From: JANXQG01 sp963709175
GTDB taxonomy: Bacteria > Planctomycetota > Planctomycetia > Pirellulales > Thermoguttaceae
Assembly (NCBI GenBank): GCA_963709175.1
Contig: CAVPVK010000010.1
Coordinates: forward strand, 1 to 64,000
DNA length: 64,000 bases
Direction of reading: 5' to 3'
Shown here: positions 29,101 through 41,529 of the stretch, one piece after another
How the letters are laid out: the number at the start of each line of letters is the position of its first letter
Numbering within the stretch: position 1 is the stretch's first letter
Translations under genes and position numbers: made by a program
The notes under the pieces: generated by a model
Seen by the model: the letters and a program-made list of their open reading frames with translations, nothing else
Databases searched by the model: none
Told to the model about the DNA's origin: nothing

Positions 29101-32100
29101 GCCTCGCTCGCCAGCGGCACGATCAACTACAATGCGGCGGCCCTGACGTTCGACCAGGCCGACAACACCACCTACGCGGGGACGATCGACGGATCCGGCG
29201 TTTTCTCCGAGTTAGGCACGGGGCAGTTGACGCTCAACGGCAATACGACTACCGGCGACTCGCTGGTCACCGGCGGCACGCTCGTCCTGGCCGGTACCCA
29301 TTCTTTCACCGGCCTGCAGGCCAGCGGCGGGGCGATCGTGGTTTCCGGCAGCGTGAACGTGGCCAGCGGGTATTTCTACGTCGGCAACGGCGGCGCCAAT
29401 AACGGCGTCGCCGGCACGATCGGCGGGCAGTTGATCATTGACGGCGAGGCGACCATCAATGTCACGGGGAACTTGGGCGACAACCTCGTCGTCGGCCGAG
29501 ATTCCGGCAGCGGCAGCGTGATCCAAAACGGCGGACTGTTCAATTACCATCCCAGCCAATCCACCTTCTACGTCTGCGCCAGCAACAACCCCAGCACTAA
29601 TGCGTTCTATTACATGAACGGCGGCACGCTGAACCTCAATGGCAAGACGATGGCGGTGGGCTTCGGAACGAGCGGGAACTCGGCCACGGGCACTTTGACA
29701 CAAACGGGCGGGATGATTGCGGGCGTCGGCGCTTTGCAGGTCGGTGTCGTCAGTGGCGACGGCGCTTTCAATCTCACCGGTGGTCAGTTCGTGATCGGCA
29801 GCGGCGGGATCGTCGGCAGCTCGAACTACGCGATCCACCTTGGCGGCGGGACGATCGCCGCCGCCGGCAACTGGTCTTCGGCTGCGGCCATGACGCTCAC
29901 CGGCGTCAACGGCAACGCGTGCTTCGACACCACGGGCGGTTCGATCGTGCTCAGCGGCCCGTTTACCGGCACGGGCGGCCTAACCAAGATCGGCGCCGGT
30001 ACACTTCAGTTGACGGCTCCTTGCAGCTATACGGGCGCGACAGTCGTCAGTGGCGGGACGTTGCGGTTGGTTGCCAACGTGCTGCCGGCTGGGACGGTGG
30101 CGTACTACAGTTTCAACAATTCCGCCAACCTGGGCGCCGACAGCAGCGGCAACGGATACAACCTGGTCGTGGGAAGCGGCGCGCCGGCCTTTTCGGCCAG
30201 CGGCCTCTTTGGCGGCGGGGCGCTGAGCCTCGACGGGTCGTCGACGCTCGTGGCAGCGACCTTCCCCTCGCTTCTGCCAACTGGCGGCAGCCCCTATACG
30301 ATCGCCTTGTGGGAGGAAGCTGCCCCGGGTTGCGCGAACAACGGCGGTTTCCTCGGCTGGGGCGTGAATGCCAACAACGAAACCAATAACCTGCGGCTGA
30401 ACGGCCCCAATTCCCTGCAAAACTACTGGTACAACAATGATCTGACCGCCACCGGCATGGCCGTCAATCCGATGGACGGCAATTGGCACTTCATCGTCGC
30501 CACTTATAACGGAACTGCAAACACCCTGTACTGCGACGGCAGCCAGGTGGCCACGCGGACGGCCGCCGGCCTGAGTGCTCAGGCGGCGAATTTCGTCGTC
30601 GGCAAGACGACCAACGACGTCGATTTCACGGGCCTGCTCGACGACGTTCTCATCGCCGACACCGCCCTAAACCTGGCGCAAATCACCGCGCTGATGACTT
30701 CCGGCGTCAATCCCTCCAGCGGCAACGTCCTGCCCGCCGCCACCGCGCTGACGATTGCCATCGGCGCAACGCTGGACCTCGACGGCACGAGGCAACAGGT
30801 GGCCTCGTTGGGCGATGTTGGTCCCGGCACCGGCGGCAACATCGTTAACAGCAACGCAGCGACGCCGTCGGTCCTCGTCGTCAGCCCAAGCAGCGGTTCG
30901 AGCACGTTCAGCGGACAGATTGAGGGGGGCGATGGGCTGGGCGCGATCGAGTTGCTGAAGGCGGGGGCGGGGACCTTGGTCCTCTCGGGCTCGAATTCCT
31001 ACACGGGAGGCACGACGGTTGCCGCCGGCGCCATGGTGGACACCGCCACCGACGTCCTTCCGGCCGGCATGCCTCTAGCCATCGGCGCCGGGGGAACGTT
31101 CCTCTTCGACCCGACGGCAGGCGGATCGCCGGCAGCGGGCCTCGCTGACAACCTATTCGCCGTGCCGGAACCGGGCACTATTGCGTTGATATTGGCGGCC
31201 GCGTGCGGCGCGGTCTTCCGTCGCCGCGGCCGAGGGCCGACAAAGTGCCGCCGCGATTGTGGCGGATTCACTCTCGTCGAGCTTCTCGTGGTGATTACAG
31301 TCATCGGGATCCTCATCGCGCTGCTGTTACCGGCAGCCAATGCCGCTCGAGAGGGCGCCCGCCGCGTGCAATGCGCCAACAACTTGCGACAGATTGCCTT
31401 GGCCTCCCAAGCATACGGTGAGGCCCACGGCACCTTCCCGGCGGGCGGCGTCCAGTCCAAGATGAGCGAGACCACTGATCCAATGGCCAATCTCAACGGC
31501 TGGAACCGTCCCACTGGGCAGGATTTTTCTAATAACTTCACGTGGCCAACCCTGATCCTGCCCTATATTGATCAAGAGACCGTCTATCGCATGTACGATT
31601 TCAGCCAACCGCAAGTGGGCGAAGTGAATTCCTTGGCCCGTTCGCAAGCAGTGCTGGCCTATGTCTGCCCCGACGACAGACTGCAAATCAACGAGCCCAA
31701 ACCGGGGCAACTGGGGGCGACGCCCACGCAGGGTGTGGGAAACTGGGACGTCTACTCCCGCATGCGGTTGAACTACGTTGCCAACTACGGCAACACCGGC
31801 TACAGTCAGACCGATTTAAACGGCGTGACCTTCTTGGGCGGGTTCTTTACCAACGGCAAGGGCTACACGACCGCGGAGATCGCCGACGGCGCGTCCAACA
31901 CGCTGGCCTTCAGCGAGTGCCTGTCCGCTCACGGACCGGAATACTGGGGGCCGCCGGGCGATGGCATGCTGGCGGAAGGCGGCCAGGCCTTCGAAGGCTA
32001 CCTGACGCCGAATTCCTCGGCCCCCGACGTAGTTTGCAACATTTGTCCGCAGTCGCGGGCCATTCCCGCAGGCTGTGTGGTCTCGATGGTCGATGCGCAA

Positions 32101-32257
32101 CAATACTCGGCCGCGCGCAGCGCCCACCCGACCGGTGTGAATCTGCGCCTTCGGCGACGCGAGCATGCGGTTCATCAGCAACTTCATTGATATCAATACC
32201 TGGCGCGCGCTCTGCTCGTCGCGTGGCGGCGAGTCGATCGATTCCTCCAAATACTGA
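26109..32257 (+). CDS. Secreted GH32 fructosidase-repeat-LamG-PEP-CTERM protein fused to a DUF1559 prepilin (three frame breaks)
   Basis: ATG 26109 follows the previous stop by 4 bases. Order: signal peptide; GH32 domain with the nucleophile in WINDPNG, RDPKVW, and acid/base Glu in ECPNLFPL, plus its C-terminal beta-sandwich (SLDILVDASVVEVF); beta-strand repeats; a second LamG-like domain (about 30090-30690); a PEP-CTERM tail (VPEPGTIALILAAACGAVFRRR). The frame then runs on into a type IV-pilin-like DUF1559 module (GGFTLVELLVVITVIGILIA... RRVQCANNLRQI), ending FIDINTWRAL. Frame breaks: near 26205 (signal peptide), near 26700 (inside GH32), and about 32135 (an extra C before the AFGDASMRF motif). 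It should release fructose from inulin/levan at the cell surface. The pilin module may be a separate gene that lost its start. Confidence 0.72.
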
Positions 32258-32265
32258 GCCCGCCC

Positions 32266-32709
32266 GTGAATACTTACAACTTGTCAGACTGGACTGTCCC
32301 GCGAAACCGGCTGGTTATCGCTTACCTGGCTGCCCTGGTGCTGCCGACCGCCGCAGGATGCGGACAGGGCCCGAAGTACGCCACGGCAACGGTCTCCGGA
32401 CACATCGCGATCGACGGCCAGCCGGTGCCCCGGGGGGCGGTGACCTTTTCGCCCATGACAGGCACGTCCGGAGCTGTCGTCGGCGGCGAAATCAAGACGG
32501 GGGAGTACCGTTGCGACGGCGTTCCGTTGGGGAAGCTGAACGTGACGTTCGTCGCCCAAGCGGCCAAACTGGTGCCTTTCGTCGAGAAGGCCACCGGCCA
32601 AACCCGCCAGGTCCCCAAAGACATCCTGCCAGCACGCTATGCCAACGGTATCACTGTGGAAATCACCGGCAATCGTTCCGATCTGAATTTCGACCTCAAA
32701 CATGAATAA
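32266..32709 (+). CDS. Small lipoprotein of the type found downstream of DUF1559 genes
   Basis: 147 aa. A hydrophobic leader ends in LPTAAGC, a lipobox-like site, so the mature protein would be lipid-anchored. The rest is a beta-sandwich of the transthyretin/carboxypeptidase-regulatory kind (TVSGHIAIDGQPVPRGAVTFSP, GEIKTGEYRCDGVPLGKLNVTF). In planctomycetes such proteins typically follow DUF1559 prepilin genes, exactly as here (8 bases after that module ends). Role unknown, envelope located. Confidence 0.75.
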   Translation: MNTYNLSDWTVPRNRLVIAYLAALVLPTAAGCGQGPKYATATVSGHIAIDGQPVPRGAVTFSPMTGTSGAVVGGEIKTGEYRCDGVPLGKLNVTFVAQAAKLVPFVEKATGQTRQVPKDILPARYANGITVEITGNRSDLNFDLKHE

Positions 32710-32739
32710 GGAGCCCTGACGAAACTGGGTAAAACTTCC

Positions 32740-34614
32740 ATGAGAACAATCTTGCTATCGTTCACCGGGTTAATTGCCCTGGGTCTCATGTCCGCGGCCT
32801 CGGTTCGAGCCGCCGACGACGTCGTCCTGGCCGATTTCGAGGGCCCCGATTACGGCGACTGGAAAGCCACGGGAACCGCCTTCGGCACGGGCCCCGCCCA
32901 CGGCACGCTGCCCAACCAGCAAGCCGTAACGGGATTCCTAGGCAAGGGCCTGGTCAACACCTACTTGAATGGCGATGCCTCGACCGGCACGCTCACCTCT
33001 CCGGCCTTCAAGATCGAGCGCAAGTTCCTCAACTTCCTCATTGGCGGAGGGGCCCACGAAGGCGAGACATGCGTCAATCTGCTCGTTGATGGCAAGGTCG
33101 TTCGCACATCGACCGGCAACGACGACGAGCGGCTCGACTGGTGCACATGGAACCTCAGCGAACTGGCCGGCAAGCAGGCTCGCATCGAGATCGTCGATCG
33201 CGCCAGCGGAGGCTGGGGACACATCAACGTCGATCAGATCGTCATGAGCGACCAGGCCCGCGTTCCGCCCGCGAAGCCGGCAAAACTCTACGACGAACGC
33301 TACCGGCCCCAGTTCCATTTCAGTCCCATGAAGAACTGGACCAATGATCCCAACGGGATGATGTTCTATAAAGGCGAGTACCATTTATTCTTCCAGCACA
33401 ATCCCTCCGGCAAGAACTGGGGCAATATGACCTGGGGGCATGCCGTCAGTCCCGACATGTTCCATTGGACACAGCTCGACCATGCCATCCATCCCGACAA
33501 GTTGGGCACGATCTTCTCCGGTTCCGGAGTGGTCGACGAGGACAACACGGCCGGTTTCCAGAAAGGCAAGGAGAAGACCCTGGTCTGCATCTTCACTTCG
33601 GCGGGCAATCCCTTCACGCAGTCGATCGCCTACAGCAACGACCGCGGCCGAACTTGGGCCAAGTACGCTGGCAACCCGGTGCTCAGGCACATCGCAGGCG
33701 ATAACCGCGACCCCAAGGTCTTCTGGCACGCCGCGAGCAAGAAGTGGATCATGGCCCTTTTCCTCGACGGAAACACGTACGCATTATTCTCCTCGCCGAA
33801 TCTTAAACAATGGTCAAAACTGTGCGACGTGCCTATGCCCGGCTCCGGCGAATGTCCTGATTTCTTTCCCTTGCCCGTTGACGACGACGCGGCGAAGGTG
33901 AAATGGGTTTTCTGGGGGGCCAACAACAACTACATGCTGGGCAGCTTCGACGGCCAATGCTTCCACAAGGAGGCTGGCCCGCTTCCCAGCCATTTCGGCG
34001 CCAACCGCTATGCGGCGCAAACCTTCAGCGGAATTCCCCCAGAAGACGGCCGTCGCATCCAGATCGCTTGGATGGCCGGCGGACAGTATCCCGGCATGCC
34101 GTTCAACCAGCAGATGTCGCTGCCCGTCGGGTTGACGCTGCGGACATTCCCCGAAGGCGTTCGCCTTTGCACCCTGCCCGTCCGCGAGGTGGACCGTCTG
34201 CACGCGGGCGAGAAGTTCACTTTCAGCGGCCAGTTGAAGCCGGGCGACAATCCGCTGCAGGCAGTGCGCGGTGAATTGTTCGATATCAACCTGGCGGCCG
34301 AACCGGGCACGGCCGGGGAAATTGTGCTGACGGTCCGTGGCACGCCGATTCGCTTCAATGTCAAGACCCGCCAGCTTTCCTGCCTGGGTCGGACGGCGAC
34401 GATCGAACTGATCGATGGCCGCCTGGCCCTGCGAGTGCTCGTGGACCGCTCGTCGATCGAGATCTTCACGGCCGACGGCCGCGCCAACCTGGCTTTTTGC
34501 TTCCTGCCACCTGTCGACAACCAGACCTTGTCTCTTTCCTGCGTCGGCGGAAACGCGGCAATCGTCCATTTGGACGACTGGCGCATGGCATCGACCTGGC
34601 CCAAGTCGGAGTAG
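32740..34614 (+). CDS. Secreted GH32 levanase/inulinase
   Basis: 624 aa, intact. Signal peptide (cleavage near ...SVRA|AD), an N-terminal beta-sandwich of about 150 residues (VVLADFEGPDYGDWKATGTA... GGWGHINVDQIVMSD) common to bacterial levanase-like enzymes, then a GH32 five-blade propeller: WTNDPNGMMFY (nucleophile Asp), WGNMTWGHAVS, RDPKVFWH (transition-state Asp) and GECPDFFPL (acid/base Glu). A C-terminal beta-sandwich follows (LRVLVDRSSIEIFTADG). It hydrolyses beta-fructans, supplying the transporter and fructokinase downstream. No PEP-CTERM or lipobox, so probably periplasmic or free. Confidence 0.88.
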   Translation: MRTILLSFTGLIALGLMSAASVRAADDVVLADFEGPDYGDWKATGTAFGTGPAHGTLPNQQAVTGFLGKGLVNTYLNGDASTGTLTSPAFKIERKFLNFLIGGGAHEGETCVNLLVDGKVVRTSTGNDDERLDWCTWNLSELAGKQARIEIVDRASGGWGHINVDQIVMSDQARVPPAKPAKLYDERYRPQFHFSPMKNWTNDPNGMMFYKGEYHLFFQHNPSGKNWGNMTWGHAVSPDMFHWTQLDHAIHPDKLGTIFSGSGVVDEDNTAGFQKGKEKTLVCIFTSAGNPFTQSIAYSNDRGRTWAKYAGNPVLRHIAGDNRDPKVFWHAASKKWIMALFLDGNTYALFSSPNLKQWSKLCDVPMPGSGECPDFFPLPVDDDAAKVKWVFWGANNNYMLGSFDGQCFHKEAGPLPSHFGANRYAAQTFSGIPPEDGRRIQIAWMAGGQYPGMPFNQQMSLPVGLTLRTFPEGVRLCTLPVREVDRLHAGEKFTFSGQLKPGDNPLQAVRGELFDINLAAEPGTAGEIVLTVRGTPIRFNVKTRQLSCLGRTATIELIDGRLALRVLVDRSSIEIFTADGRANLAFCFLPPVDNQTLSLSCVGGNAAIVHLDDWRMASTWPKSE

Positions 34615-34621
34615 GCAATTC

Positions 34622-35954
34622 ATGAGATTTCGCGTCTTTTTATGGTCCGTTACTTCGGCCCTGGCCGGATTCCTATTCGGCTTCGACACGGTCGTCATCT
34701 CCGGCGCGGAGCAGACGATCCAGGCGCTCTGGAGCTTGAGCGCCAGCGTCCACGGGCTGGCGATGGGTTCGGCGCTCTACGGCACCGTGGTCGGATCGCT
34801 GCTGGGCGGCTGGCCCACGGACCGATTTGGCCGCAAGCGAACGTTGCTGTTTATCGGCCTGCTCTACATCCTTTCCGCCGTGGGCTGCGGCTTGGCCGAT
34901 GGGGTGGGCATGTTCATCGCGGCCCGCTTCATCGGCGGCCTGGGCATCGGCGTCTCCACAGTCGTGGCCCCCCTCTACATTTCCGAAATCGCACCGCCGG
35001 CTTACCGCGGGCGGTTGGCAGGAATGTTCCAGTTCAACATCGTCTTTGGCATCGTTGTGGCCTTCGCATCCAATGCCCTGATCGACCAAATCGGCGGCGA
35101 CGACGCCTGGCGTTGGATGCTGGGGATTGCCGCCGTCCCCTCGCTCGTCTATTCGTTGATGTGCCTTTGCCTGCCGGAAAGCCCGCGCTGGCTGCTTAGC
35201 CGTAAGGGCGACCGCGAGCGGGGCCTTGAGGTCCTGCGATTGATTGAACCGGACGCTTCGCCGGAGCAACTGACAGCACAGGCCGACGAGATCGTGGCGG
35301 CGGCTCGATCTCGAGCAGGCCGTAGCCTCCGGCTTCTGGACATGGCGCCTCCGCGTGCCGATCCTCTTGGCATTTCTGGTGGCCTTCTTTAACCAGCTTT
35401 CCGGCATCAACGCGGTGCTATATTTCGCCCCGCGGATCTTCGAGATGACGGGGCTGGGCAAGAATGCCGCCCTGCTGCAATCGGTCGGCATTGGCGTGAC
35501 CAACCTCATCTTCACCTTTGTGGGCCTGTGGCTCATCGACCGCGTGGGCCGACGGACGCTTCTATACGTCGGCTCGTTCGGCTACATCCTCTCGCTGGGG
35601 CTGACGGCCTGGGCCTTCTTCACTCAACATTACGGCATCGTACCGGGGTGCATCTTCGCCTTTATCGCCGCGCATGCTGTGGGCCAGGGAACGGTGATCT
35701 GGGTGCTTATTTCCGAGATCTTCCCTAGTCGCCATCGCGCCGAAGGCCAGTCGCTGGGTAGCTTCACCCATTGGATTTTTGCTGCATTGCTGACCAGTTT
35801 CTTCCCGAAGATGGTGGACATCCTGGCACCGGGATATGTTTTCCTGTTCTTCTGCGGGATGATGGTTTTGCAACTGGTGTGGGTTAAGTTGATGGTGCCC
35901 GAGACCAAGGGTGTTTCCCTGGAAGATATGCAAGAGCGGCTCGGCATCGATTAG
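34622..35954 (+). CDS. MFS sugar transporter (sugar porter family), frameshifted once
   Basis: About 444 aa when joined, 7 bases after the GH32 stop. Sugar-porter signatures: AGFLFGFDTVVISGAEQ (TM1), GWPTDRFGRKRTLL, RFIGGLGIGVSTVVAPLYISEIAP, PESPRWLL in the first frame; FFNQLSGINAVLYFAPRI, DRVGRRTLLYVG, WVLISEIFPSRHRAEGQS and VPETKGVSLEDMQ in the second. The join lies near 35340 in the central cytoplasmic loop and needs one extra base removed. Probable fructose (or short fructan):H+ symporter of the inner membrane. The intact coding either side suggests the break is recent or technical. Confidence 0.8.
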
Positions 35955-36027
35955 AAATCGTGCGGTGCGCTGGCCGACATAATGACGCAGCATCTTGGGC
36001 AGCCGCGGACGACATGGACAAATTATT

Positions 36028-37071
36028 ATGGAAATAGCAAAAGATAGAACCGATCAACCACTTGTCATCGGACTGGGCGAGGTCCTCTGGGACATCTTAC
36101 CGACAGGACGCCAGTTCGGCGGGGCGCCGGTCAACTTTGCCTATCATGCAGCGCAATGCGGGGCGATGTCTCACGCCGTCAGCGCTGTGGGCGACGACCC
36201 CCTGGGCCGCGAAATCCTCGCGCACCTCGATTCCTTGGGGATTCTGCGGCCGCACGTCGCTGTGGACTCCAAGCATCCCACGGGCACAGTCACTGTCGCC
36301 CTCGACACCGAGGGTAAGCCGCGCTACTCCATCCATGAGGACGTCGCGTGGGATTACATTCCCACCACTCCGTCGCTGCTGGAACTGGCTGGGCGGGCCG
36401 AGGCGGTATGCTTCGGCACGCTGGCACAGCGATCGGCCATTTCCCGCCAAACCGTCCGGCAAGTGTTGGCCGCTGTGCCGCGGACTTGCCTGCGGGTGTT
36501 CGACATCAATTTGCGCCTCGACTACTTCAGCGCCGAAATCCTGGAAGAGGGTCTGCGGAACTGCGACGTGCTGAAACTGAACGACGAGGAATTGCCGGTG
36601 GTCGCCCGCCTTTTGGCCATCCCGGGAAGTGAGAAGTGCGTCATGAAGGGCTTGTTGGACCGGTATGGCCTGACGTTGGCTGTCCTGACCAAAGGCAGCA
36701 ATGGCTCGCTGCTCGTCGGCCGCGACGGCAGCGCGGTCCACTCGGGCGTGCCAACCGAGGTGGTGGACACCGTGGGAGCGGGCGACGCTTTCACGGCCGC
36801 CGTAACCATGGGACTCTTGCGCGGCGCCGACCTCGACGCCATCAGCGAACACGCCAATTGCCTGGCCAGCTACGTATGCAGCCGCAGCGGCGCGACGCCG
36901 GCAATGCCCGCGAGCGATCATCGCGCCGACGCCATGCACAGCGGGCTGGACCGCTCGTCTGCAGCCATCGGAGTGCGGCGCGATTCTGGGCCGGCAGGTC
37001 AGCGGATGGGGAAGTCGATCGTGCCACCCTTGCGAGGCTCGATCCGCGACGTGCCACCGCCCGGCAGATGA
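36028..37071 (+). CDS. Fructokinase (PfkB family)
   Basis: From ATG 36028 (MEIAKDRTDQPLVIGLGEVLWD). PfkB marks: FGGAPVNFAYHAAQCGA near the N-terminus, TKGSNGSLLV, and the second signature DTVGAGDAFTAAVTMGLL with the catalytic Asp. The usual end (SGATPAMP) is at about residue 295. The frame then continues about 50 residues into the antisense of the glycosidase gene, overlapping it by 73 bases, so the tail may be non-conserved. It phosphorylates fructose released by the GH32 enzymes; last gene of the fructan cluster. Ribokinase-type specificity cannot be excluded, but context favours fructose. Confidence 0.85.
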   Translation: MEIAKDRTDQPLVIGLGEVLWDILPTGRQFGGAPVNFAYHAAQCGAMSHAVSAVGDDPLGREILAHLDSLGILRPHVAVDSKHPTGTVTVALDTEGKPRYSIHEDVAWDYIPTTPSLLELAGRAEAVCFGTLAQRSAISRQTVRQVLAAVPRTCLRVFDINLRLDYFSAEILEEGLRNCDVLKLNDEELPVVARLLAIPGSEKCVMKGLLDRYGLTLAVLTKGSNGSLLVGRDGSAVHSGVPTEVVDTVGAGDAFTAAVTMGLLRGADLDAISEHANCLASYVCSRSGATPAMPASDHRADAMHSGLDRSSAAIGVRRDSGPAGQRMGKSIVPPLRGSIRDVPPPGR

Positions 37072-39093
37072 ACCACAATGGCTTCGCAGTTCTCCGCCAC
37101 CGGTTGGACGTCAAGCGTGGCGGTCTTGCCATCGCCCCGCACCTGAACCGTGAGATGCAACGGACCGAAGGGCGTGGCCACCCCACGCAGCCGCGTGACC
37201 ATGCCCGGCTTAAGCCATTGGGCGGGCATGCCTTCCAAAAGGTGCAATTCGTCGCCGCGATCCAACTCGATCAGATGGATCGCCAGGCGGATGAACTCGG
37301 CACTGGCCCAGTTATGCGGCATGTCTCCGACTTTTCGGAAAGGCTGGCCCTTGAGCGACTGCTCCTCACGCCAGTCGAGCACGGGAGAGGCGTGGTTGGC
37401 AAAGGCATATAGTATCTCAGCCGCCTTCCGCCCATTACCCTGCCATAACCAGGCGTGGCCGTAAAACGATGCAAAGTAGTTCCAGATGCCGGTAGCATCC
37501 CAGCCAGTGCCGTAGACCATTCCTTCTCGCTCGGTCGCCGCCAGCATGCCCAGATTGCCGGTCACCAGCGGATCGTCCTGGGCGAAGAGTTGCCCTGGAT
37601 AGACCCCATGGCAAAATCCCCATTGTGCCCGCTGCGGCAGGTCCTGGCCTTCCATGAGGATCGGCAGGTAGCGGTTGCCCCGGGCGTCAACCTTCATGTC
37701 GCGGGCGGCCGCCTTGCGGAAGGCTGCCAGAAAATCGTCGTATTCTCCCTGCCACTCCGCCGCCTCTTCGGCCTTGCCCAGCCAGCGGGCGGCCTGGACC
37801 CAGGCCCGCAGACCCAGCAGGTTCCAATAGACGTTAGTGTACTCCAAGCGAACGCCGCCGATGCCGCCGTCGGGAAAGCCGGGCGGCTGCAAGCCGTCGT
37901 CAAGCGGCGAGGCGTTCTGCAGCGTTTGCCGGCGGAGCACGCGGATGTACTCGGCGATCCGCCGCAGCCGCGGCCAAACGGATGCCAGCCACTTTTTGTC
38001 CTGCGTGAGCTGGGCGTGGCGGAGACACGTCCACAGCACAATGCCGTTCTCTTTCCAATAGTTCGACATCACCTCGATGCGGCCATCAGGCTTCTGGTGC
38101 GTCAGCTCGTAGGCCACGCCGTTGCGGGCCTGGTCGCCGGCGCCGAGTATCGCCGCCGTCTCCAGCAGAAATGCGCCATCGACGATCCACAGGCCGCGGT
38201 AGCACGTCGGCCCAACCTGGAAGGCCGGCAGGCCGCCCTTAATTTCCCGCGCCTGCCAGATGTTGCGGATTGAGGAATCGATCAACGCCTGAATTCCAGC
38301 GTCCGGTACTTCGACCCGCCCAAACGGCAACGATACCCTTTCCCAATACGCCATGGCGCGATCGCGGGCCGCTTCGGCCTGTTGAACGGTTCTTGGCCGG
38401 GCCGCCATTTCACCGCCGCCGCAGACCACCAAGAAGCTTGCACTCCCTCCGCCGGGCACGGTCATGGCTTCCAAAGGAATCTCTTTCGCAAATTCGCCCG
38501 CGGCCATTTTCAAGGAGCAGGTGACCAACTCGCCGTGGTTGACCACAACGTGATCCTCTTGGCGCTCGCGCCAAACGCCGTGTCAACAATCAACCGCGGC
38601 TGCAACGTTTGCGGACGCCCGTCAAGGTTTTTGACGCGAACGAGGATCACGTCGTAGCGGGCGTGGCCGTCCAGGGCAGCCGCGTTCGCGCCGGGCGTTA
38701 CGGCAAAGGCCTGCTCGACGATCTCCCACTGCGTTGCGTTGACCGGCCCTTTCGCGGTCCAACAGGTTTTGACGATGGGTGCCCGCGGAGTGAGCAACTC
38801 CTGTTTCTGCCAAACGGCATTTTCGGCGAGTTTGACTCCGATCCGCGTGCCGAACTCGCGTCCGCCCTGGTTAAAGTCGTAGAGCAGATCGCCGCGATTG
38901 TCGACGAGCGACTTTTGCGGGTCGTCCGGCAAGCAGATCGCCGCCTGCCACTCCGGCGGAGCGTAGCGGAAATCCACTACGGAAGGAGCGGCGGCCGCGC
39001 GGAAATCCCAGCCAAAACCACGCAGGCAACTACGAATCCGACACGTTCCGCGTGCCGCATACGACTTGTTTCACGCCAATTGAGGCGATTCAT
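36999..39093 (-). CDS. Secreted six-hairpin glycosidase-like protein (two frame breaks)
   Basis: About 695 aa when joined. ATG 39093 begins a signal peptide (VGFVVACVVLAGISA). That frame stops at about 38984 and the mature frame resumes with VVDFRYAPPEWQAAICLPDD. A second break lies near 38540 (GASAKR then DHVVVNHGEL). The large C-terminal part is a helical-barrel glycosidase of the alpha-L-rhamnosidase/glucoamylase superfamily: GPTCYRGLWIVDGAFLLETA, LRHAQLTQDKKWL, YTNVYWNLLGLRAW, YGTGWDATGIWNYFASFYGHA and a beta-sandwich end. Exact family and substrate are not assignable by eye. It follows the oxidoreductase gene by 9 bases in a minus-strand operon. Confidence 0.6.
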
Positions 39094-39102
39094 CACATGG
39101 CC

Positions 39103-40494
<1,392 letters not shown>

Positions 40495-40530
40495 GGTGGG
40501 ATTTAAGTGAGTGGGGAATCGGATTGGTTC

Positions 40531-41438
40531 TTACCTGGGTGCGTCGCCCGAGCCGAGCGTGACGCGATACTTCAACGTCAGCGGTTTGCCAGGCTCGAGG
40601 GTAAACGGCTTCAGCCCTGGCCACGACACGTTGAGGAATCCAAATCCATGTCGCAGCAGCCAGCCGTTGTTCGGATAGCCGGGGTTTCCTTCCATGTCGT
40701 CGATGCGCCCCCAGGCCGGCTTTCCATGGAAGACGCCCGCCACCTCGGTCCAGCGATGCTTTGCCAGCACGCCGTCCTTGGGCGACGGGCCCTTCTCGGT
40801 GTGGATGGCGGTCTTTGTCGCGCCGCCGTCGCGGGCGCAAAGCGGAAGCAAAAGCCGCCGAAACCTTTCTTGCCCTCCGACGTGCCGACGATCCGCACCG
40901 GTCGGTCGATGGCATCAAACACCAGCGTGAAATCGATTGTTCGCCGCGCATCGACCGTCGCCGGTCGTTCCACGCGGTGGACGACAATCTCTACGTGCTC
41001 CTTAACGAAGCGGCGTTCACCATCGAACCAGCCGTTCTCCACGGCCAGCTTCGCCGTCTCCGCCGTCGTCTCACGGGCCTCCCATCGCACGAACCGTTGC
41101 TTGAAATTCTTCACGGTCCAGATATCTCCATTGCGGCCGTCGACCGTAACATCGGGCCACATCCACGAGATACCGCGGTGATGCGGGTGGTCCGGATTAA
41201 AGTCGTCGGTCAGCACTGTGCCATCCGGGCCATACACGGGATGCAGGTAGCATGATCGCTCCATCGCCTTGGGAAAGCCGGGGGCCAGTACCATGCCGAA
41301 ATTATAAACGAAAACCGGCTGCCCGCCGTCGCTGAGCCGCAATGCGCTGGGGCTGATCTCCTGGAATGTGAATTCCGTTTTCGCTTCCCGCGCGGAAAGG
41401 GTCGAGGCGGCGAGGAGTAGGGCATAGGCGCAGTTCAT
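40531..41438 (-). CDS. DUF6807 (PmoA-like) secreted protein, frameshifted once
   Basis: About 302 aa when joined. Short signal peptide (MNCAYALLLAASTLSARE), then DUF6807 features: NFGMVLAPGFP, SCYLHPVYGPDG, the DFNPDHPHHRGISWMW motif and, after a break near 40840, DGGATKTAIHTEKGPSPKDG, WGRIDDMEGNPGYP and GFGFLNVSWPG. The break lies in a GCGCCCGCGACGG stretch and looks like loss of one C. The family is widespread in planctomycetes, next to Gfo/Idh/MocA genes; function unproven, probably a sugar-related beta-sandwich protein. First gene of the operon leading to 36999. Confidence 0.7.
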
Positions 41439-41529
41439 GGTCGCTCCAGCGGGCGTGATAGTTCTAACGGCGAGTTCCCAGAATCGCCTTCGAGTCTAGG
41501 CGAAAACCAGGCGTTTGTCAATTAATCAG

